64,000 nucleotides of DNA from Trileptium ribeirensis (GCA_030248225.1 JASANE010016002.1:1-64000), one strand, 5' to 3'; shown: positions 13,221 to 24,710, counted from the first letter of the stretch. Numbers and translations: made by a program. The notes: generated from the letters alone by a model not told the origin.

Positions 13221-13535
13221 CGCGGAAAGTCGACGACTGTTTTAGAAATGGAAAATACGGTTCTTGCATTCGAAACGCTGTGTGATTCGCCGTATAGCTC
13301 GGGTATGTTTGTGTTTGACATTGTGCTACGTAGTTGACGGCAAACTGCGTTATGTTTGCGAAAATTATCTATGTTTTTGTTCGGAAACTCCACGACTGTT
13401 TTATAAATGGAAAATACGGTTCTTGCATTCGAAACGCTGTGTGCTTCACCGTATAGCTCGGGTATGTTTGTTTTTGACATTTGGCTACGTAGTCGACGGC
13501 AAACTGGGTTATGTATGCGAAAATTTTCCATGTCT
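13221..13535. repeat. 157-bp tandem duplication (two copies)
   Basis: GGAAAATACGGTTCTTGCAT recurs at 13248 and 13405, followed in each copy by TCGAAACGCTGTGTG, GTATAGCTCGGGTATGTTTG and GACGGCAAACTG. About 90% identical. Confidence 0.9.
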
Positions 13536-13839
13536 CGTTGAACACTAATTATAGTAAAATGTTTATACATATCTTCTTTGGGGGTTATTGAAACATTGCG
13601 AACAAAACATTTTGGAATTACACTTCTAATTGCGGTTAACCGTACAAATTTTTTATGTGGACATGATCCCTCAGGGCCGAATGGATGGCCATCCGATAAT
13701 CTTTTTATTATTATTATTTATTATATAATTATTATATTTTTATATTTATTTTTAATATTTAATTTTTTTTGCGTATTGAACAAGTCGTTTTGCCTGGCCA
13801 AAAATATCGAGTGACTTCATCGTTTGCTTTTTGATAAGA
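13536..13839. other. Intergenic, very AT-rich
   Basis: Includes a TTATTATTATTTATTATATAA tract around 13700-13765; no gene seen. Confidence 0.5.
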
Positions 13840-14898
13840 ACGTAGTGGACATTGTGTGCTGCAGGGGTGAAATGTTTTAAATTCCGTGTGCGTAATCGGC
13901 CATAACTCGGGAACGACTTAACCGATCTTCATGATCTTGGGCTCATTGGAACCGGCATAGTTGATTTACCGGGTGCATCCCCGAGCGTTTTTCATTTGGG
14001 GTCTGGTTCCGAGGTCAGGGGTCAAAATGTGGTTTTTTGCCCCATTTTACCCCATTTTAGTACCCTTCACGTAAGCAAGGTTAGTTTTATCTTAACTTTC
14101 GAATTTTTTCTCTGGGTGGTTTTATTTGATAGTAAAATGATAAATGCCGATGCCTCTTTTTTGTTTTCCGGTTTTGGATGTAAGGGGTTTGAAGTACGGG
14201 GTATGGAACCCCGATGGTTCCTCAACCTAAAATTTGAAAATTTGTTCTGAGGTCTTGGGCGGCTGACAAGTTTCACTTGGAGTTTTCGGGCATGGGAAAC
14301 TCATGGCCGGTGCTGGTTTTGCTCTGTGACCCATGGTTCTATGGGTACGGGGGTATGGCGCCCCAATGTTCGGGGTCAGAGAGCAAAATAAAGGTTTTTT
14401 TCACACCATTTTAGTACCCTTCACGGAAGCAAGGTTATTTTTGTCTTAGCTTTCGGTTATTTTTTCTGGTTAGTTTTTTCATAGTGAAATGACAAATGCC
14501 GATGCCTCTATTTTGTTTTTCGATTAAGACTCCGATTCATGGTGTTTGAGGTATGGCACCCTATTTTCGGGCATGTGAAACTCATTGTCGGTATTGATTT
14601 TGCTCTGCAACCCATGGGGCCATGGGTACAGGGGGTATGGCGCCCCCATGGTTCATCGACCCAAAATTCCCAATTGTATTGTGACGTCCTGGGAGGCTGA
14701 CAGCTTGCACTGGGTGGTGTTCGAGCATGGGAAACTTATTTCCGGTGTTAGTTTTGTTTTATATGTGCGTGCGGTATTGCGTGATATCCACATATAGCAT
14801 ATCGACGTATGCTATCGAGAGCTGATTGGCTGTGCACGCAAAAGGCTTACCTGTACCTATGCTTCACTACGTTCTGCAATCTCGATAGAGTTACTAGT
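13840..14898. repeat. Dispersed ~1.05-kb repeat family H, full-looking copy
   Basis: Starts ACGTAGTGGACATTGTGTGC and ends CGATAGAGTTACTAGT, matching 60664-61630 along its length. The interior contains internally repeated pieces (GCATGGGAAACTCAT, TACGGGGGTATGGCGCCCC, TAGTACCCTTCACG). The 3' section TATGCTATCGAGAGCTGATT ... CTATGCTTCACTACGTTCTG gives a weak inverted match (AACGTAGTG) to the 5' end. Non-coding. Confidence 0.85.
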
Positions 14899-15409
14899 CA
14901 TAAAGGGCTGTCTCTACATTTTAGGTTATAACTCTTGTCAAAGGCATCAAACAAAGGCATCAAATCGTGAAATGGACACCACTATACCGAATCATCTCAT
15001 TTTGTTGTTAGTTTTTTGTCAAAACAGCCGTTTCCAAACTTTGGGTCAAAGTTTAAAAACACCTCAAAAGCTGAAAATGTGCCAGAATTTGTCTTGTGCC
15101 AGAATTAAACCACTTTAAACTTGAGATTTATGTATGTATCGCCTCTTACCATTCGACAAAATGACGATAATGAGCGCTGAGTGTTTACCGCTCGAAGAGC
15201 AGCTAACATATTAATAATATGCACAATGTGAAACCATTGAATATACGTTCGGGCTATTTGACGCCATTTTTCAGTACTATGATTTGGTTTTTAGAAGCTC
15301 AAAACCCTTTTGCTGTTGCTGTGCTACTCAAAAATGATCTTGTAATTGTCGATTTGGCAAGTTCCGGGTGAGTCTAGGTTTGCATTTGTTTTTGTATCGT
15401 TGCTTGGTA
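14899..15409. other. Intergenic, no gene seen
   Basis: AT-rich; contains TTTGTTAGTT / GGCATCAAACAAAGGCATCA microduplication at about 14941-14965. Confidence 0.4.
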
Positions 15410-15659
15410 CAGTACTCGCCAGAAATGAGTGTTGTTCGCTCGAAGTTCGTTCGATGTTCGTTCGATAAATTCAAAATTTTGTTCGAAATGTGTTCGAATT
15501 TTGTTCGAGACGTGTTCGAAATTTTGGCGCACTTTTTTAAATTTGTTCGAAAGCTGTTCGAACTTTGTTCGAAAAGTGTTCGAGAATAAATAAATTTTGT
15601 TCGATTTCTGTTCGATGTTCGTTCGTTCGAAATGTGACACTCATTTCTGGCGAGTACTG
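15410..15659. mobile_element. Tc1-like MITE (GTTCGTTCGA type)
   Basis: TIR CAGTACTCGCCAGAAATGAG is perfectly mirrored at the right (CTCATTTCTGGCGAGTACTG), with TA duplications at 15408-15409 and 15660-15661. The interior is a string of GTTCGAA/GTTCGAT words. Well preserved, so probably recent. Confidence 0.93.
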
Positions 15660-15794
15660 TATCTGAGTATCTAGTAGCAGTCAGTCGTGGTTATGTATAG
15701 CTAGAGTATTACGATACAGTGAAAGCTCTTTTCGTCAAAATTGACGCGCGCCACCAGGAATTTTGTGAAAACCAACAATTTTTAGTTTGAGCAT

Positions 15795-16032
15795 GCATTG
15801 CGCGCCAGAAATGGGAGCTGTTCGCTCCAAGTTTGTTCTATGTCATTCTTCGGGAAATTTCAAATTTTATTGGAAATGTTTTCGAATTTTGTTCGATACC
15901 TACTCGAAATTTATCCGCCCCGCTTTTCAAAATATTTTGTTCGTGAGCTGTTCGAACTTTATTTGTGAGTAAAATAAATTCTGTGCGATTTCTGTTTGTT
16001 CGTTCAAAAGGCCACAGTAATTTCGTACTCTA
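15795..16032. mobile_element. Degenerate Tc1-like MITE of the same type
   Basis: GCGCGCCAGAAATGGGAGCTG, then GTTCG words, then CGTTCAAAAGGCCACAGTAA and TTCGTACTCTA at the right. Ends eroded; boundaries approximate. Confidence 0.6.
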
Positions 16033-16331
16033 TATTATAGTTTGGCAAAGTAAGCAAATCACACATTCAATAAAATCTAATGTCCTGCCCTATCATGTTA
16101 GCTTCAAAAGTGCATGAAGTACTCGCCACAATTACTTACCGCATGTTTTTCTCGTAATAAAATTATTTCCCAAATTGTATAGTCCGATCTTTCGCTCATT
16201 GCTTGCTCGGTTGTAACCCGACAGTCAATTTGTGACGAGCACTATGTAGTGTAAGCTAATCAACAAACATAATGGTCTGCGTTATTTCTGTTGCGTTGTC
16301 TACAATTCAGCTCAGAAACAAAAGTCATATA

Positions 16332-16668
16332 CAGTTACAATCAGAATTGTAAGTGCTTATAAAATCGAACGCAGGCGAAATCGAAAGAAAACGCAATCGA
16401 TCGATGCTCGTTTAAACGAAATTTGTTAAATTAAACACAATCCAACGTTTTTTATTAAAATATGTATTTGTTATTTTAACACAATCGAAATTCATTAAAT
16501 TAAACTCGAACTTAACATTTTTATTCAACTATTTTTTATTTTGACGCAATCGAAATTCGTTAAATTAATCGACTTCCGTTTAAACGATCGATTTTCGTTT
16601 AAACGCGAACGATCGTAATCGAACGAAACTTCGATCGATTTTTGAGCACTTAATTCTGATTGTAACTG
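16332..16668. mobile_element. Tc1-like MITE, family C (ATCGAACG type), copy 1
   Basis: Left CAGTTACAATCAGAATTGTA, AGTGCTTATAAAATCGAACG; right TTTTTGAGCACTTAATTCTG, ATTGTAACTG. Interior: GTTTAAACGAAATT and AACACAATCGAAATTCGTTAA words repeated. TA at the left; the right TA is mutated. Confidence 0.88.
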
Positions 16669-17145
16669 TTATTGCGTGTGAAATTCAGTTGATCAGCAGC
16701 GGTGTGAACTGTTCGCGAAATTTTTCACACTCGTTGTTATTAATAATTCTTGATAATTCTTCCACTACCGTTGGGTCATTAGTTCAGTAAATTCGAGGAA
16801 AATAAACAATTTTTGTACCGAATGCACAACTTTATAGAAAAGGAAGCATAACGCATTGTACTATTTTGCCGCAAAATAGTCATCTACATAGTTGTGCTTT
16901 GTACTGTACTTTCGGTCGGGCCAAAGGAATTTGGCTTGTGCTTCCTACTACAGACGGGCCAAAGGAATTTCTGCTCGTTTTTGCATTATAATTTTATGGC
17001 GATTATTACTTCGATAGGCCTCAGGATTATGTTTTTGGTTTTGCTTGATGTTTTTCTTTTTGTTTCGTTTTTTTCCAATTATTAAAGTCTAACAATTTTT
17101 GCGGTAGCTGGGAATTCGTCGACCTAGGCGCTTAGTATGTTAAGT
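16669..17145. other. Upstream of the first tomosyn exon seen; no gene recognised
   Basis: A 63-codon frame at 16894 is Phe/Leu-rich without motifs. GGGCCAAAGGAATTT occurs twice (16918 and 16955). Confidence 0.4.
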
Positions 17146-17384
17146 TACTGTAATCACAAAAAATGAGTGCTTTTCGTTCGATGTTGCTCAAACTTGTTCG
17201 ATGTTCGTTCGCTAAATAGAAAATTTTGTTCGCAATGTGTTTGGATTTTGTTCGAGACGCGTTCGAAATATTAGCGCGATTTTTTAACTTTGTTCGAAAA
17301 GCGTTCGATAATAAATAAACATTTTTCGATTTCTGTTCGATGTTGATTCGTTCGATAGGTGACACTCATTTCTGGAGAGTACTG
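17146..17384. mobile_element. Tc1-like MITE (GTTCGAT type) just upstream of an exon
   Basis: Left end eroded (AAAAAATGAGTGCTTTTCG), right end GACACTCATTTCTGGAGAGT then ACTG and TA at 17385. The interior has GTTCGATGTTCGTTCG words. It ends only 34 bp before the exon at 17419, so it lies next to the acceptor's branch-point region. Confidence 0.8.
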
Positions 17385-17418
17385 TACCTCGTGCAGAAAA
17401 TTTTGTTGTTTTGTTTAG

Positions 17419-17566
17419 ATATCCCTGCTTCGAAAATCCTTATCCAATGGATATTCATGAATCTCGGGTCACTTATTGTACATATATTTCTGATATTCCC
17501 GGTGAGCTTATATCTGCCCTGTATTCCGTCGGGTTCAAGCAAAAACGACAAGGATTTTCAGAACAA
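17419..17566 (+). CDS. STXBP5: Tomosyn exon, first WD40 propeller (ENPYPMDIHES to QKRQGFSEQ)
   Basis: Acceptor TTGTTTAG ends at 17418 and donor GTAAGT begins at 17567. The first base completes a codon (consistent with the Gly of the family's G-Y-P), followed by 49 full codons. The peptide contains FENPYPMDIHES, then ISALYSVGFKQKRQGFS; vertebrate tomosyns have near-identical blocks (ENPYP, SIHESPV, ALYSVG, QKRQGYS) at this point of the N-terminal propeller. The exon ends in phase 0 exactly where the family continues with a conserved E-W-P-I block, so the next exon should start in phase 0. Position and motif order make the assignment strong; Lgl proteins lack the YSVG..QKRQG string. No preceding exon (which should end in GG, phase 2) was recognised upstream. 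Confidence 0.9.
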
Positions 17567-18372
17567 GTAAGTGTTCGACTGTTTAAATTCTAAATCGATC
17601 TCAGTTGCAGCCCGTGTCTTCGATATTCTGGCGCTAGTATCAATTTCTGAGGAGCCTCTGCGCGTGCTTTGGCTTCACAGGTAACAGAGATCATTTGCGA
17701 TCAATCAACATGGAGGCACCCTGTAACCGTAGTGCCAGGTAAATCTCAAATCGAAGGGTGACAGTATCGCAAAACCGGTTGTTTTGTATTCGCCATTTTA
17801 GAAAGAGACTATTAGACCTGGGCTAAAATATAGATGCAATCTGAACCGAAGCTAATCCGGATCATAGAGAGTATACGTAGCATAGAACGGGACAAATTAA
17901 TATTAATAGTACAATGCCATTACTGTGAAAATTTTTATTAAAACGGAACGCTTTTGCTGCGAAGATTTATGGTTTTCATCGTGAAAATTCGTCGTTAATC
18001 GCGGATCTGCGTAGAGATGTTCTTAAGCGGCATGCTAAATTTGCGTTGTTGTAACGTGATAATGCGTGTACAATGATTTATATTAGCATCTTTAATTCCT
18101 ACGAATATGAAACGATGTAATAATACTAGCAAATTCTGTGAACTTGGGTCAGACTTGTAAATGATGTTTTATTGTTTTTATCAGAACAATGTTTTCTTCA
18201 AAATATATTTCATTTTGGATTAGTGGTAAATGTCGTCCAATAGTTTCGGTTTGTTGTTGATTGGAAGTTTCATTTGAAAAGTTTCAAGTTTTTTTCGATA
18301 GGTGTTCTTGTCAATATCCGTATAATTTTCTAATTTTTCTCGATGAATGTTTGAGACTTGTGTTGAGATAAG
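17567..18372. other. Tomosyn intron; expected missing exon not identified
   Basis: The E-W-P-I segment of tomosyn should be encoded between 17567 and 24331. A small splice-flanked open segment at about 17683-17749 does not read as tomosyn. Otherwise AT-rich and featureless. Confidence 0.4.
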
Positions 18373-18604
18373 CAGTGACGTACAAAAATAAGTGCACAAA
18401 AACGAACGCGAAACACGAACGCAAATGAACGTTAGAACGTTTGTTTATAGACGAACGTAGACGTTAACAAAATTTTTATCGCATATTAGAACGAAATTAT
18501 TTGCTGTCATCTATGAAGGAGCGTAAACGCAAACGAACGTGGTAACGTTTGTTTGGAAAGGAACGTTGTTCCGATCGTTTTTTGTGCACTTATTTTTATC
18601 GCTG
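18373..18604. mobile_element. Tc1-like MITE, family B (GAACG type)
   Basis: Left CAGTGACGTACAAAAATAAG, TGCACAAAAACGAACG; right GTTTTTTGTGCACTTATTTTT then ATCGCTG. Interior repeats of AACGCAAACGAACGT and GTTTGTTTATAGACG. Confidence 0.8.
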
Positions 18605-19232
18605 TTGTAGATTTGTTCGATTTTGTTCTTTCGCTCAAATGTCGGCCGTAATTTCGACCCTAAAGCTGTTGGAGCGGCGCTACACAAACAAAATAATAAG
18701 CATAGTTCATAAGTGTCCATGGAGCGGGTTACCCTTCTTAGGGTCGTCGAACCCACGCAGCCGTCATAATAACCACTCCCCCGCGCTGAAAGCTTTATAG
18801 ACATAACAAAATTATGAGGAAATTGCAAGTAACAAGGCCATAACCACTATCAAAATAGCAAAGTAATAGACTGTTGCGCTATAGCTTACACAAATACATA
18901 TTTGTACAACATGCAGAATTTTTCTAACTAAAACAATGTTGAACATAATTATTTTTTGCTCAAAATCAATCGCTCTTTTTACACTAAGGCAACGAATTGT
19001 GAAATTATGAGTGACCCATGGTGGAAAATTATTAGTTACCCTCTGCAGCACCCCCAGTTCTCTCTGCTACACTCTCCGCCCAGAGAAACACACGTCGTGA
19101 GTCTACCACGACATAAAACACTTACGCGCCGTAGGCTGATTACCCCACATACTGTATTAATATTCTGTACTGCATTCTGGTTCTGGAAATCATTTAAAAC
19201 TTCACGGGCTGATTTTTCAGCTGCAATATGCA
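18605..19232. other. Tomosyn intron, no exon seen
   Basis: Two overlapping open frames of about 100 codons, one per strand, without motifs; judged chance. Confidence 0.4.
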
Positions 19233-19533
19233 CAGTCCTGGCCAGAAATAAGTGCAATCGAAAACGATCGAAATTGAAATCGATCGAAATCGCAATCGAT
19301 CGAAAATTCGTTTAATCGAAATCGATCGAAATTTCGTTTAATCGAAAAATATCGAAATTTTAAAATTTTGAAATTTATCTAATTGCGCAAAAATCGAAAA
19401 CGATCGAAATCGAACGAAATCGAAATCGATCGAAATTTCGTTTAATCGAAATCGAAATCGATCGAAATTTCGTTTAATCGAAATCGATCGAAATTTCGAT
19501 CGATTATTTTGCACTTATTTCTGGCCGTGACTG
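19233..19533. mobile_element. Tc1-like MITE, family B (ATCGATCGAAAT type)
   Basis: Left CAGTCCTGGCCAGAAATAAG, TGCAATCG; right TTTTGCACTTATTTCTGGCC, GTGACTG followed by TA. The interior is an array of ATCGATCGAAATTTCGTTTA words. Confidence 0.9.
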
Positions 19534-20754
19534 TAGCTGAGCTGTTTGCTGTAGTGAATAGGCTATTTAATTGTGTTTGCAAAGCACTACGATGAAGTCA
19601 AGTTAGCCGATAAAGCTTCTTGTAAAGCAGGCTTGCATCAAGATGTTAATGATAGAATACCTGTCTACCAGCGGTTTCAATTCCTGATTGTAAAATTTAG
19701 AAGTGGCCGATTGTCGGTGGCAGCGAAGGAGACGGGTGCTGTAGCTATCAGGAACTGATCATTACGGGGTATGATTGTTTATCGTCTCTATTGAATGTGG
19801 ATTGAAACAGGGTTTTTATTGCGGAAGGAAGTATTTTTAAACTATTTCATTTTGGAATTTACGTATTGTTGCTAAGTAAAACCGTGCACAGTTCTGTAAC
19901 AGTTGGTTCGAATTGTGACCCCAAAAACTTTAAAGTTGAATTTGATGTTAGTGGTGAGAAGTTGGGCTCGAAGCGAGATCGCTTCATCTTTCCTAAGCCG
20001 AGCCTAAGCATTTCACCCTGAGCCGACCCAGCCGAGTTGAACTTCGTGAAAGCAACTCGTATACAGCACGATGTATATTTGGGGGTTTTTTACCAGTACA
20101 CCAACCGCAATGACGAACACTGCTACTGCGGAAAAACCAAGTCTATGCATCCATCGTAAAGGTATCGATGACCACAGAAAACTTAACTTGTTTCAATAAA
20201 TCCCTTGCATTTTGGCACAAAGTGAATCTCTATTTTTCTGAAAACAGCTTAACACTGGTTTCTGTGTATTCATATGCCGTGCGAGGGTAAAAGTACTATG
20301 AACGTACCCGAAGCGATAGAAAGCGATTTTCAAAAACAAAAGATATCAGTATTATTGTTACTTGTTTCATGTTTAGCGCAGACGCACTGTTGCATTGCAT
20401 AGGCAGAAATTTTTGGTATTTTACGCTTCCTGGATAACAACAGGCAGACTCGAAACTTCGTCCGAGTTAGCGTTGTAGCGGCAGACGCATGTACCATGGC
20501 GCTGTATGCTGTCGCTGCTCTAATTTTGCAGGGAACGCCACACCATAAGGCAGTGATATCGCAGCGTGGTGAAGGCTCAGGTTCTCTGTGCTCATTACTT
20601 GACAAAGTAACGGAGGTTGATAGTGTCGCACAGGTTGCACCAATCTATGGATCTTGTCCTACCAGCTGCACCGATTTGTAGATTTCTCATTCCAGCTACA
20701 ACTACTTGTAGAACGTGCTGTGACGATTGTACCAATAGCCGGTTCTGTTTTGGC
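19534..20754. other. Tomosyn intron, no exon recognised
   Basis: Open frames up to ~90 codons without motifs. 19960-20040 is rich in GCCGAGCC/GCCGACCC words. Confidence 0.4.
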
Positions 20755-21297
20755 TGAAGAGCACGACACTCTTCAGCTTATATGCATTTTTAGTTTATAG
20801 GGATGTAGCGATGCGTTTCGCGCTGCCCCCTGTATTTCATGAGGAGGACAGTTCGTCGTCTCGTGATAAGGGTGAACCATTTTACCTATATATTTAAAAC
20901 TAATCTGTCTTACGACGGTCTAATCCCAGATCACCTTCCATATATTGGTGGGTCAATTTTCCAATGCTTAGTGAATTCTGCTTCACAATGATAGGAACAA
21001 GGGATCAAAAAGCAACGTGCGTCAAAGAGCAACTTCGGCAAGCTTCCTCGCTCGCCTGTATTGCGAGGGCGAATTAATCCCCCTGTTGTTATAGGTCGGG
21101 CAATTTGTCCCTCCTTGATTTCGTCGGGGTGGGGACACCCCGTGGAAATCGGGGGGGGGGGGGACAAAATTCCCCCCTCGAAATACGTGGGGGGAGATGA
21201 ACTGCTCCCCCATGAAATACAGGGGGACAGCGCGATTCGCTCCGCGATATGGTTTAGACTACATAATGCTTAAGCTGAAGAGCGTCATACTCTTCAG
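20755..21297. mobile_element. Hairpin-flanked TIR element
   Basis: A hairpin CTGAAGAG...CTCTTCAG lies at each side (about 20755-20777 and 21274-21297). Between them, GCGTTTCGCGCTGCCCCCTG, TATTTCATGAGG (about 20814-20847) is mirrored by CCCCATGAAATACAGGGGGA, CAGCGCGATTCGC (about 21208-21240). The centre has long G and C runs. Non-coding; family unknown. Confidence 0.7.
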
Positions 21298-22079
21298 GGA
21301 AGTATCAGCCACTCTTGGTTGTAGCAATTTGTAGATAGTCGTATAACTGTATCAGCCATCATCGAGTAGCTGTTATTCCAACATCAGAAATTTGGCTCCC
21401 TGGAGTACTACAGCTTCCAAAGTGGAGGTAGTCGATGGTAGGTAGTGAATAATTATTGTCAATCCTGCGTTAGACTGGTACTGTGCTGCATTTCTTTACT
21501 GTGCATTTGGCACCATTATACATTAAGTAAAGCTAAGACCGTTGAGGTAATTGTTATGTACCTTAATTCTATTATAACAAACACTACTTAAATTTGACAT
21601 CGCTCTGTACTGGTTCACACAAAAAACCGGAATTTTGAGTGGAGTCTTAGCTTTGGTGGTGTATAACATGGACGTAGTCTGGTTTTTGTGTTCCAGAGCA
21701 TTATCGAGTCTAACTCAGTTGCACTAAAACATTGATCAGGTACATATGTTTATGATATCGGCCTCGACGTATCGCGGTCATTAACTCAGCAAACCTGAAG
21801 ATTGTCATGCTTCAGTGAATCTAATATTATAGCTCTTTGGATGCAATTATCTGCCTTTGTTATGCAACCGTAACATTTGCCGTAAGCCTTAGTGTTGCTC
21901 ACCATTTTGTAGGTTTGGTTCCCCTTGATTTAATCTTTTCTTGCAACATCAAATTCCTCAAAGAGCGAACTTCAGCTTTCTCGTACATAGGAAGGGGTGG
22001 ACTATTTTTCGGCTTTGCCTTCATCTATTTTATGTCTATTATCCTCGCTATTTTGCGCTGCCCTTGCAAAAAATGAGCG
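21298..22079. other. Tomosyn intron, no exon recognised
   Basis: Contains a 79-codon hydrophobic + frame (21837-22076; two candidate membrane segments, GRGGLFFGFAFIYF) that I cannot tie to a family or to splice sites. Confidence 0.35.
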
Positions 22080-22505
22080 CGCGCTCCCTCGGTTGGGGCA
22101 CCTGGCAAAATTTTGCCCCCCCCGCAAATTTTTTGGCATCAACCGTAAAAAAATTTCCAGATGACACAAAAATTAACAAATTTTTTACAAAAATCTCTTT
22201 ACGAAGTTATAAATTGAACTCAAAAATTTGAACATAAAATCACACCCATTGACAATTTCAGCAAAAAAATGGGTTGAAAAGCGTCTTTAACATCGATATA
22301 GATGTTTTTTGCACTGTTTATGACCTATTTATTAACAATTTTAGCGTTTTTCACTGAAAACTATTAAATTTTGAAAAATTTTCAATTTCGACCTCCAGTT
22401 TAAGCTAGGGGTCTCCAGTTCAAGCCCCTGGCAAAATTTTTCGCCTCTAGCTCCGAACCAGGCCCCCACTGGTTCATGCCCCGTGGCAATATTTTCGGCG
22501 AATAC
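22080..22505. mobile_element. TIR-element relic, family G (GGCAAAATTTT type)
   Basis: CACCTGGCAAAATTTTGCCC near the start and CCCCTGGCAAAATTTTTCGCC, CGTGGCAATATTTTCGGCGA near the end, the same blocks as in the elements at 35579, 39424 and 46711. Edges are approximate. Confidence 0.55.
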
Positions 22506-22884
22506 AGAAGCCAGAACTTGATGATCACTTGTGTTAGATTACATCCATACATCCATGTTAGGAAGCTCCAATATTCATCCTCAGCCTTTTCGAGTCAAGT
22601 TGGGGCAAACTGGAAATCTTCGAATGTATCGAACCGAACCGACTTCCTATTAAATTAGCCCCAGCCGACGCAGGTGAAATTGGAGTCTAGCCCAGCCTGA
22701 AAAATTTGGTTCATTCTCACATCTGTGCACATGACGTGTATTTCCCCAGCTGAAATTGAACACCAAATTGTTCTGCGTTTTGCTAACCTAGTTTTTTTAA
22801 TGCAAACAGTACACGAATATTACGCCTAATCGAATGTCAACGTTCTGGATTACAGACACGAACCAAAGAGATTTAGTTAAATAG
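22506..22884. other. Tomosyn intron, nothing seen
   Basis: AT-rich; no exon or repeat recognised. Confidence 0.4.
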
Positions 22885-23190
22885 CTGGCCTGTTCACAGC
22901 CCTCCGAAAAGTGGAGAGAACTTGAGGGGACATGTTCATTATCGTGAAAAATTTCAAAGTGAAAGGGTAAATTTTGCTCAAAAATGCTTAATATTTCTGT
23001 ATTTTCGTATAGTGTTACTGTCGTGCTAATATTTTCAAGCTACAAAGCGACGTTTTAGCATTTGAAATTGTGGTAATGAATGTTTTAAAAAACTTTTTGC
23101 TTACAAAAAACAAATTTGGAGACATAAAAAATTTGGACTTAGTTGAACATGGGTACTCCGGCCGACTTGGGGGTGGATAGGGGATGCACT
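22885..23190 (+). mobile_element. TIR element family F, 3' end eroded
   Basis: Starts CTGGCCTGTTCACAGCCCTC, CGAAAAGTGG as in 26614-26984; continues GAACATGGGTACTCCGGCCGA and fades near 23190. Confidence 0.75.
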
Positions 23191-23772
23191 TATTTTATCA
23201 GTGCCTTTGCTTTCCTATGCTATTAAAAATGAGCTAGAGAAAGTCACTGGATGAGGTCTGGTGGATAGTGGATAGCACTGTCGAGCTCTGTACCAAATAC
23301 GTCTGCGACCGCAGGCCGGACGCTCTATGCTTTTCAAGTTTTGTACACTTTTGGACAGTACTTTGTTTAACAGTATAGCAGTGGTAACGTCAGAGGAATT
23401 CCGTAGGTATTTTGAGATCGCTCAGTGAGAAAGTTTGAATTACAGCTAACTCTTTGGGTCTACGTACTGTTTTTTTGCTATTCGATCATCCTATCCTGTT
23501 TTGCTCATATGACTTTTGGATATCCGTGTTTATATATCACGCCTGAAAGAATTTTTTCAATGGTTGTTAGCACGAATTATTGTGATTACCACGGTTCATC
23601 AGAATAATAATTGTACGCCGTACTGGAATGCGGCCTAGTACGGGTGCTAATGGTTTATGCTATGACGGCACAAATTTGATCACCGGATTATCTTGACTGT
23701 GTTTCAGCTAGATTCAGAAGGTTGTGTTTACTGAATCTCCACTGTGAGTCTTAGCTCGCTGACTCTCCTCTT
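23191..23772. other. Tomosyn intron, nothing seen
   Basis: AT-rich; one 60-codon frame (23425) without motif. Confidence 0.4.
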
Positions 23773-24115
23773 CTGGCCTGCCCACTTTCCAAATCCCCAT
23801 GTTCGTGAAATTTCCCCCATGTCCGTCCCCCCACTCGGCCGAAATTTCCATGTTCAACTAATTCCAAATTTTTTTGTCTGAAAATTTATGTTTTTTGTTT
23901 GCAAATTGTTCAAAATATCGTTTTTAGCTTGAAAATACATTCATGGTAGTAAAAATGCATGAAAATATGGAAATATTTAGTATTTTTAAGAAAACCACCT
24001 CCCTTTTAATTTAATTTATCCACCCCCCTTTTAATTTTCCCCCGAGAATGAACATGGGGACCGTCGAAGTCCCTCCCACTTTTCGGAGGGCTGTGGACAG
24101 GCCAGCTCTTGCTGA
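23773..24115 (-). mobile_element. TIR element family F, inverted copy
   Basis: Reads CTGGCCTGCCCACTTTCCAA ... CTTTTCGGAGGGCTGTGGAC, AGGCCAG, the reverse complement of the family. Internal landmarks: CCCCATGTTCGTGAAATTTC and GAGAATGAACATGGGGACCG. About 340 bp, non-coding. Confidence 0.85.
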
Positions 24116-24122
24116 CATTGTT

Positions 24123-24227
24123 CAGTCCTTTAAGTGTAGATGAAATAGCGATTGGATATTTCGGTCGATTTGAAATCGTTCGAAGTGTCGATCGACTATT
24201 TTGCGCTCTGGCTTTCGGCCTTGACTG
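24123..24227. mobile_element. Short degenerate Tc1-like MITE (~105 bp)
   Basis: CAGTCCTTTAAGTGTAGATG at the left and TTTCGGCCTTGACTG at the right; interior TCGATTTGAAATCGTTCGAA. It ends about 100 bp upstream of the exon at 24332. Confidence 0.6.
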
Positions 24228-24331
24228 TTTAGGGTTCCGCTGCTGACATTTTGTATCACCGTATCATTTATAATCAAGTGAAGCTGCTATAGTTATGTTG
24301 TTTTTCGGTACAATTAACTTAATAATTTCAG

Positions 24332-24498
24332 CCACATGGATGGGTCAGTTAAATTTTGGGATGCGACCGGGGCAACACTAACCGTTTTGTACAAATTGAA
24401 AACTACCAAATTTTTTGAACGCTCGTCGATTACTCGTGGACATAGTAGCAGTGACGACAAGCCGTCTGCTGGATCAAAACAAAGTTCCACGAGCATAG
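24332..24498 (+). CDS. STXBP5: Tomosyn exon, WD40 blade (GHMDGSVKFWDATG, LYKLKTTKFFE)
   Basis: Acceptor AATTTCAG ends at 24331 and donor GTATGC begins at 24499. The first C finishes a Gly codon, giving G-H-M-D-G-S-V-K-F-W-D, a classic WD40 strand that matches the tomosyn GHADGSVKFWDAS block. LYKLKTTKFFERS follows, matching the family's YKLKTSKVFE. The last third (GHSSSDDKPSAGSKQSST) is Ser-rich and diverged, as expected for the loop that varies between tomosyn isoforms. The exon ends in phase 1. Between this exon and the one ending at 17566 the family's EWPI...PEIIITG segment is absent, so one exon of phase 0 to 2 must lie in 17567-24331, or has been lost. Codon use is AT-rich like the surroundings. 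Confidence 0.93.
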
Positions 24499-24710
24499 GT
24501 ATGCCTGGCTATGTCCAATTATTGTGTAGATGCAGTTGCGGGCCGAAATAAAATCCACTCTTTCCCGTATTATATTATTCACGAATAGTTGGACAAAAAT
24601 AACGTCAAACAGTTCGATGAAAATTTTGTGCGAACTATTTGTTTTTATTTCTGTCCGTTGTCTGCTGTTGTACTGCATGTATTTATTATGATATATTTTG
24701 ATATAATGAA

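Noticed and set aside
21837..22076. 79-codon hydrophobic ORF as a membrane-protein exon
   Set aside because: GRGGLFF is weakly suggestive of a membrane family, but there are no convincing splice sites and the end overlaps a repeat.
24332..24498. Lethal giant larvae (Lgl) rather than tomosyn
   Set aside because: Lgl shares the G-H-x-DG-x-V-x-FWDA block, but tomosyn-type LYKLKT.K.FE and, on the earlier exon, ALYSVG..QKRQG decide for tomosyn.
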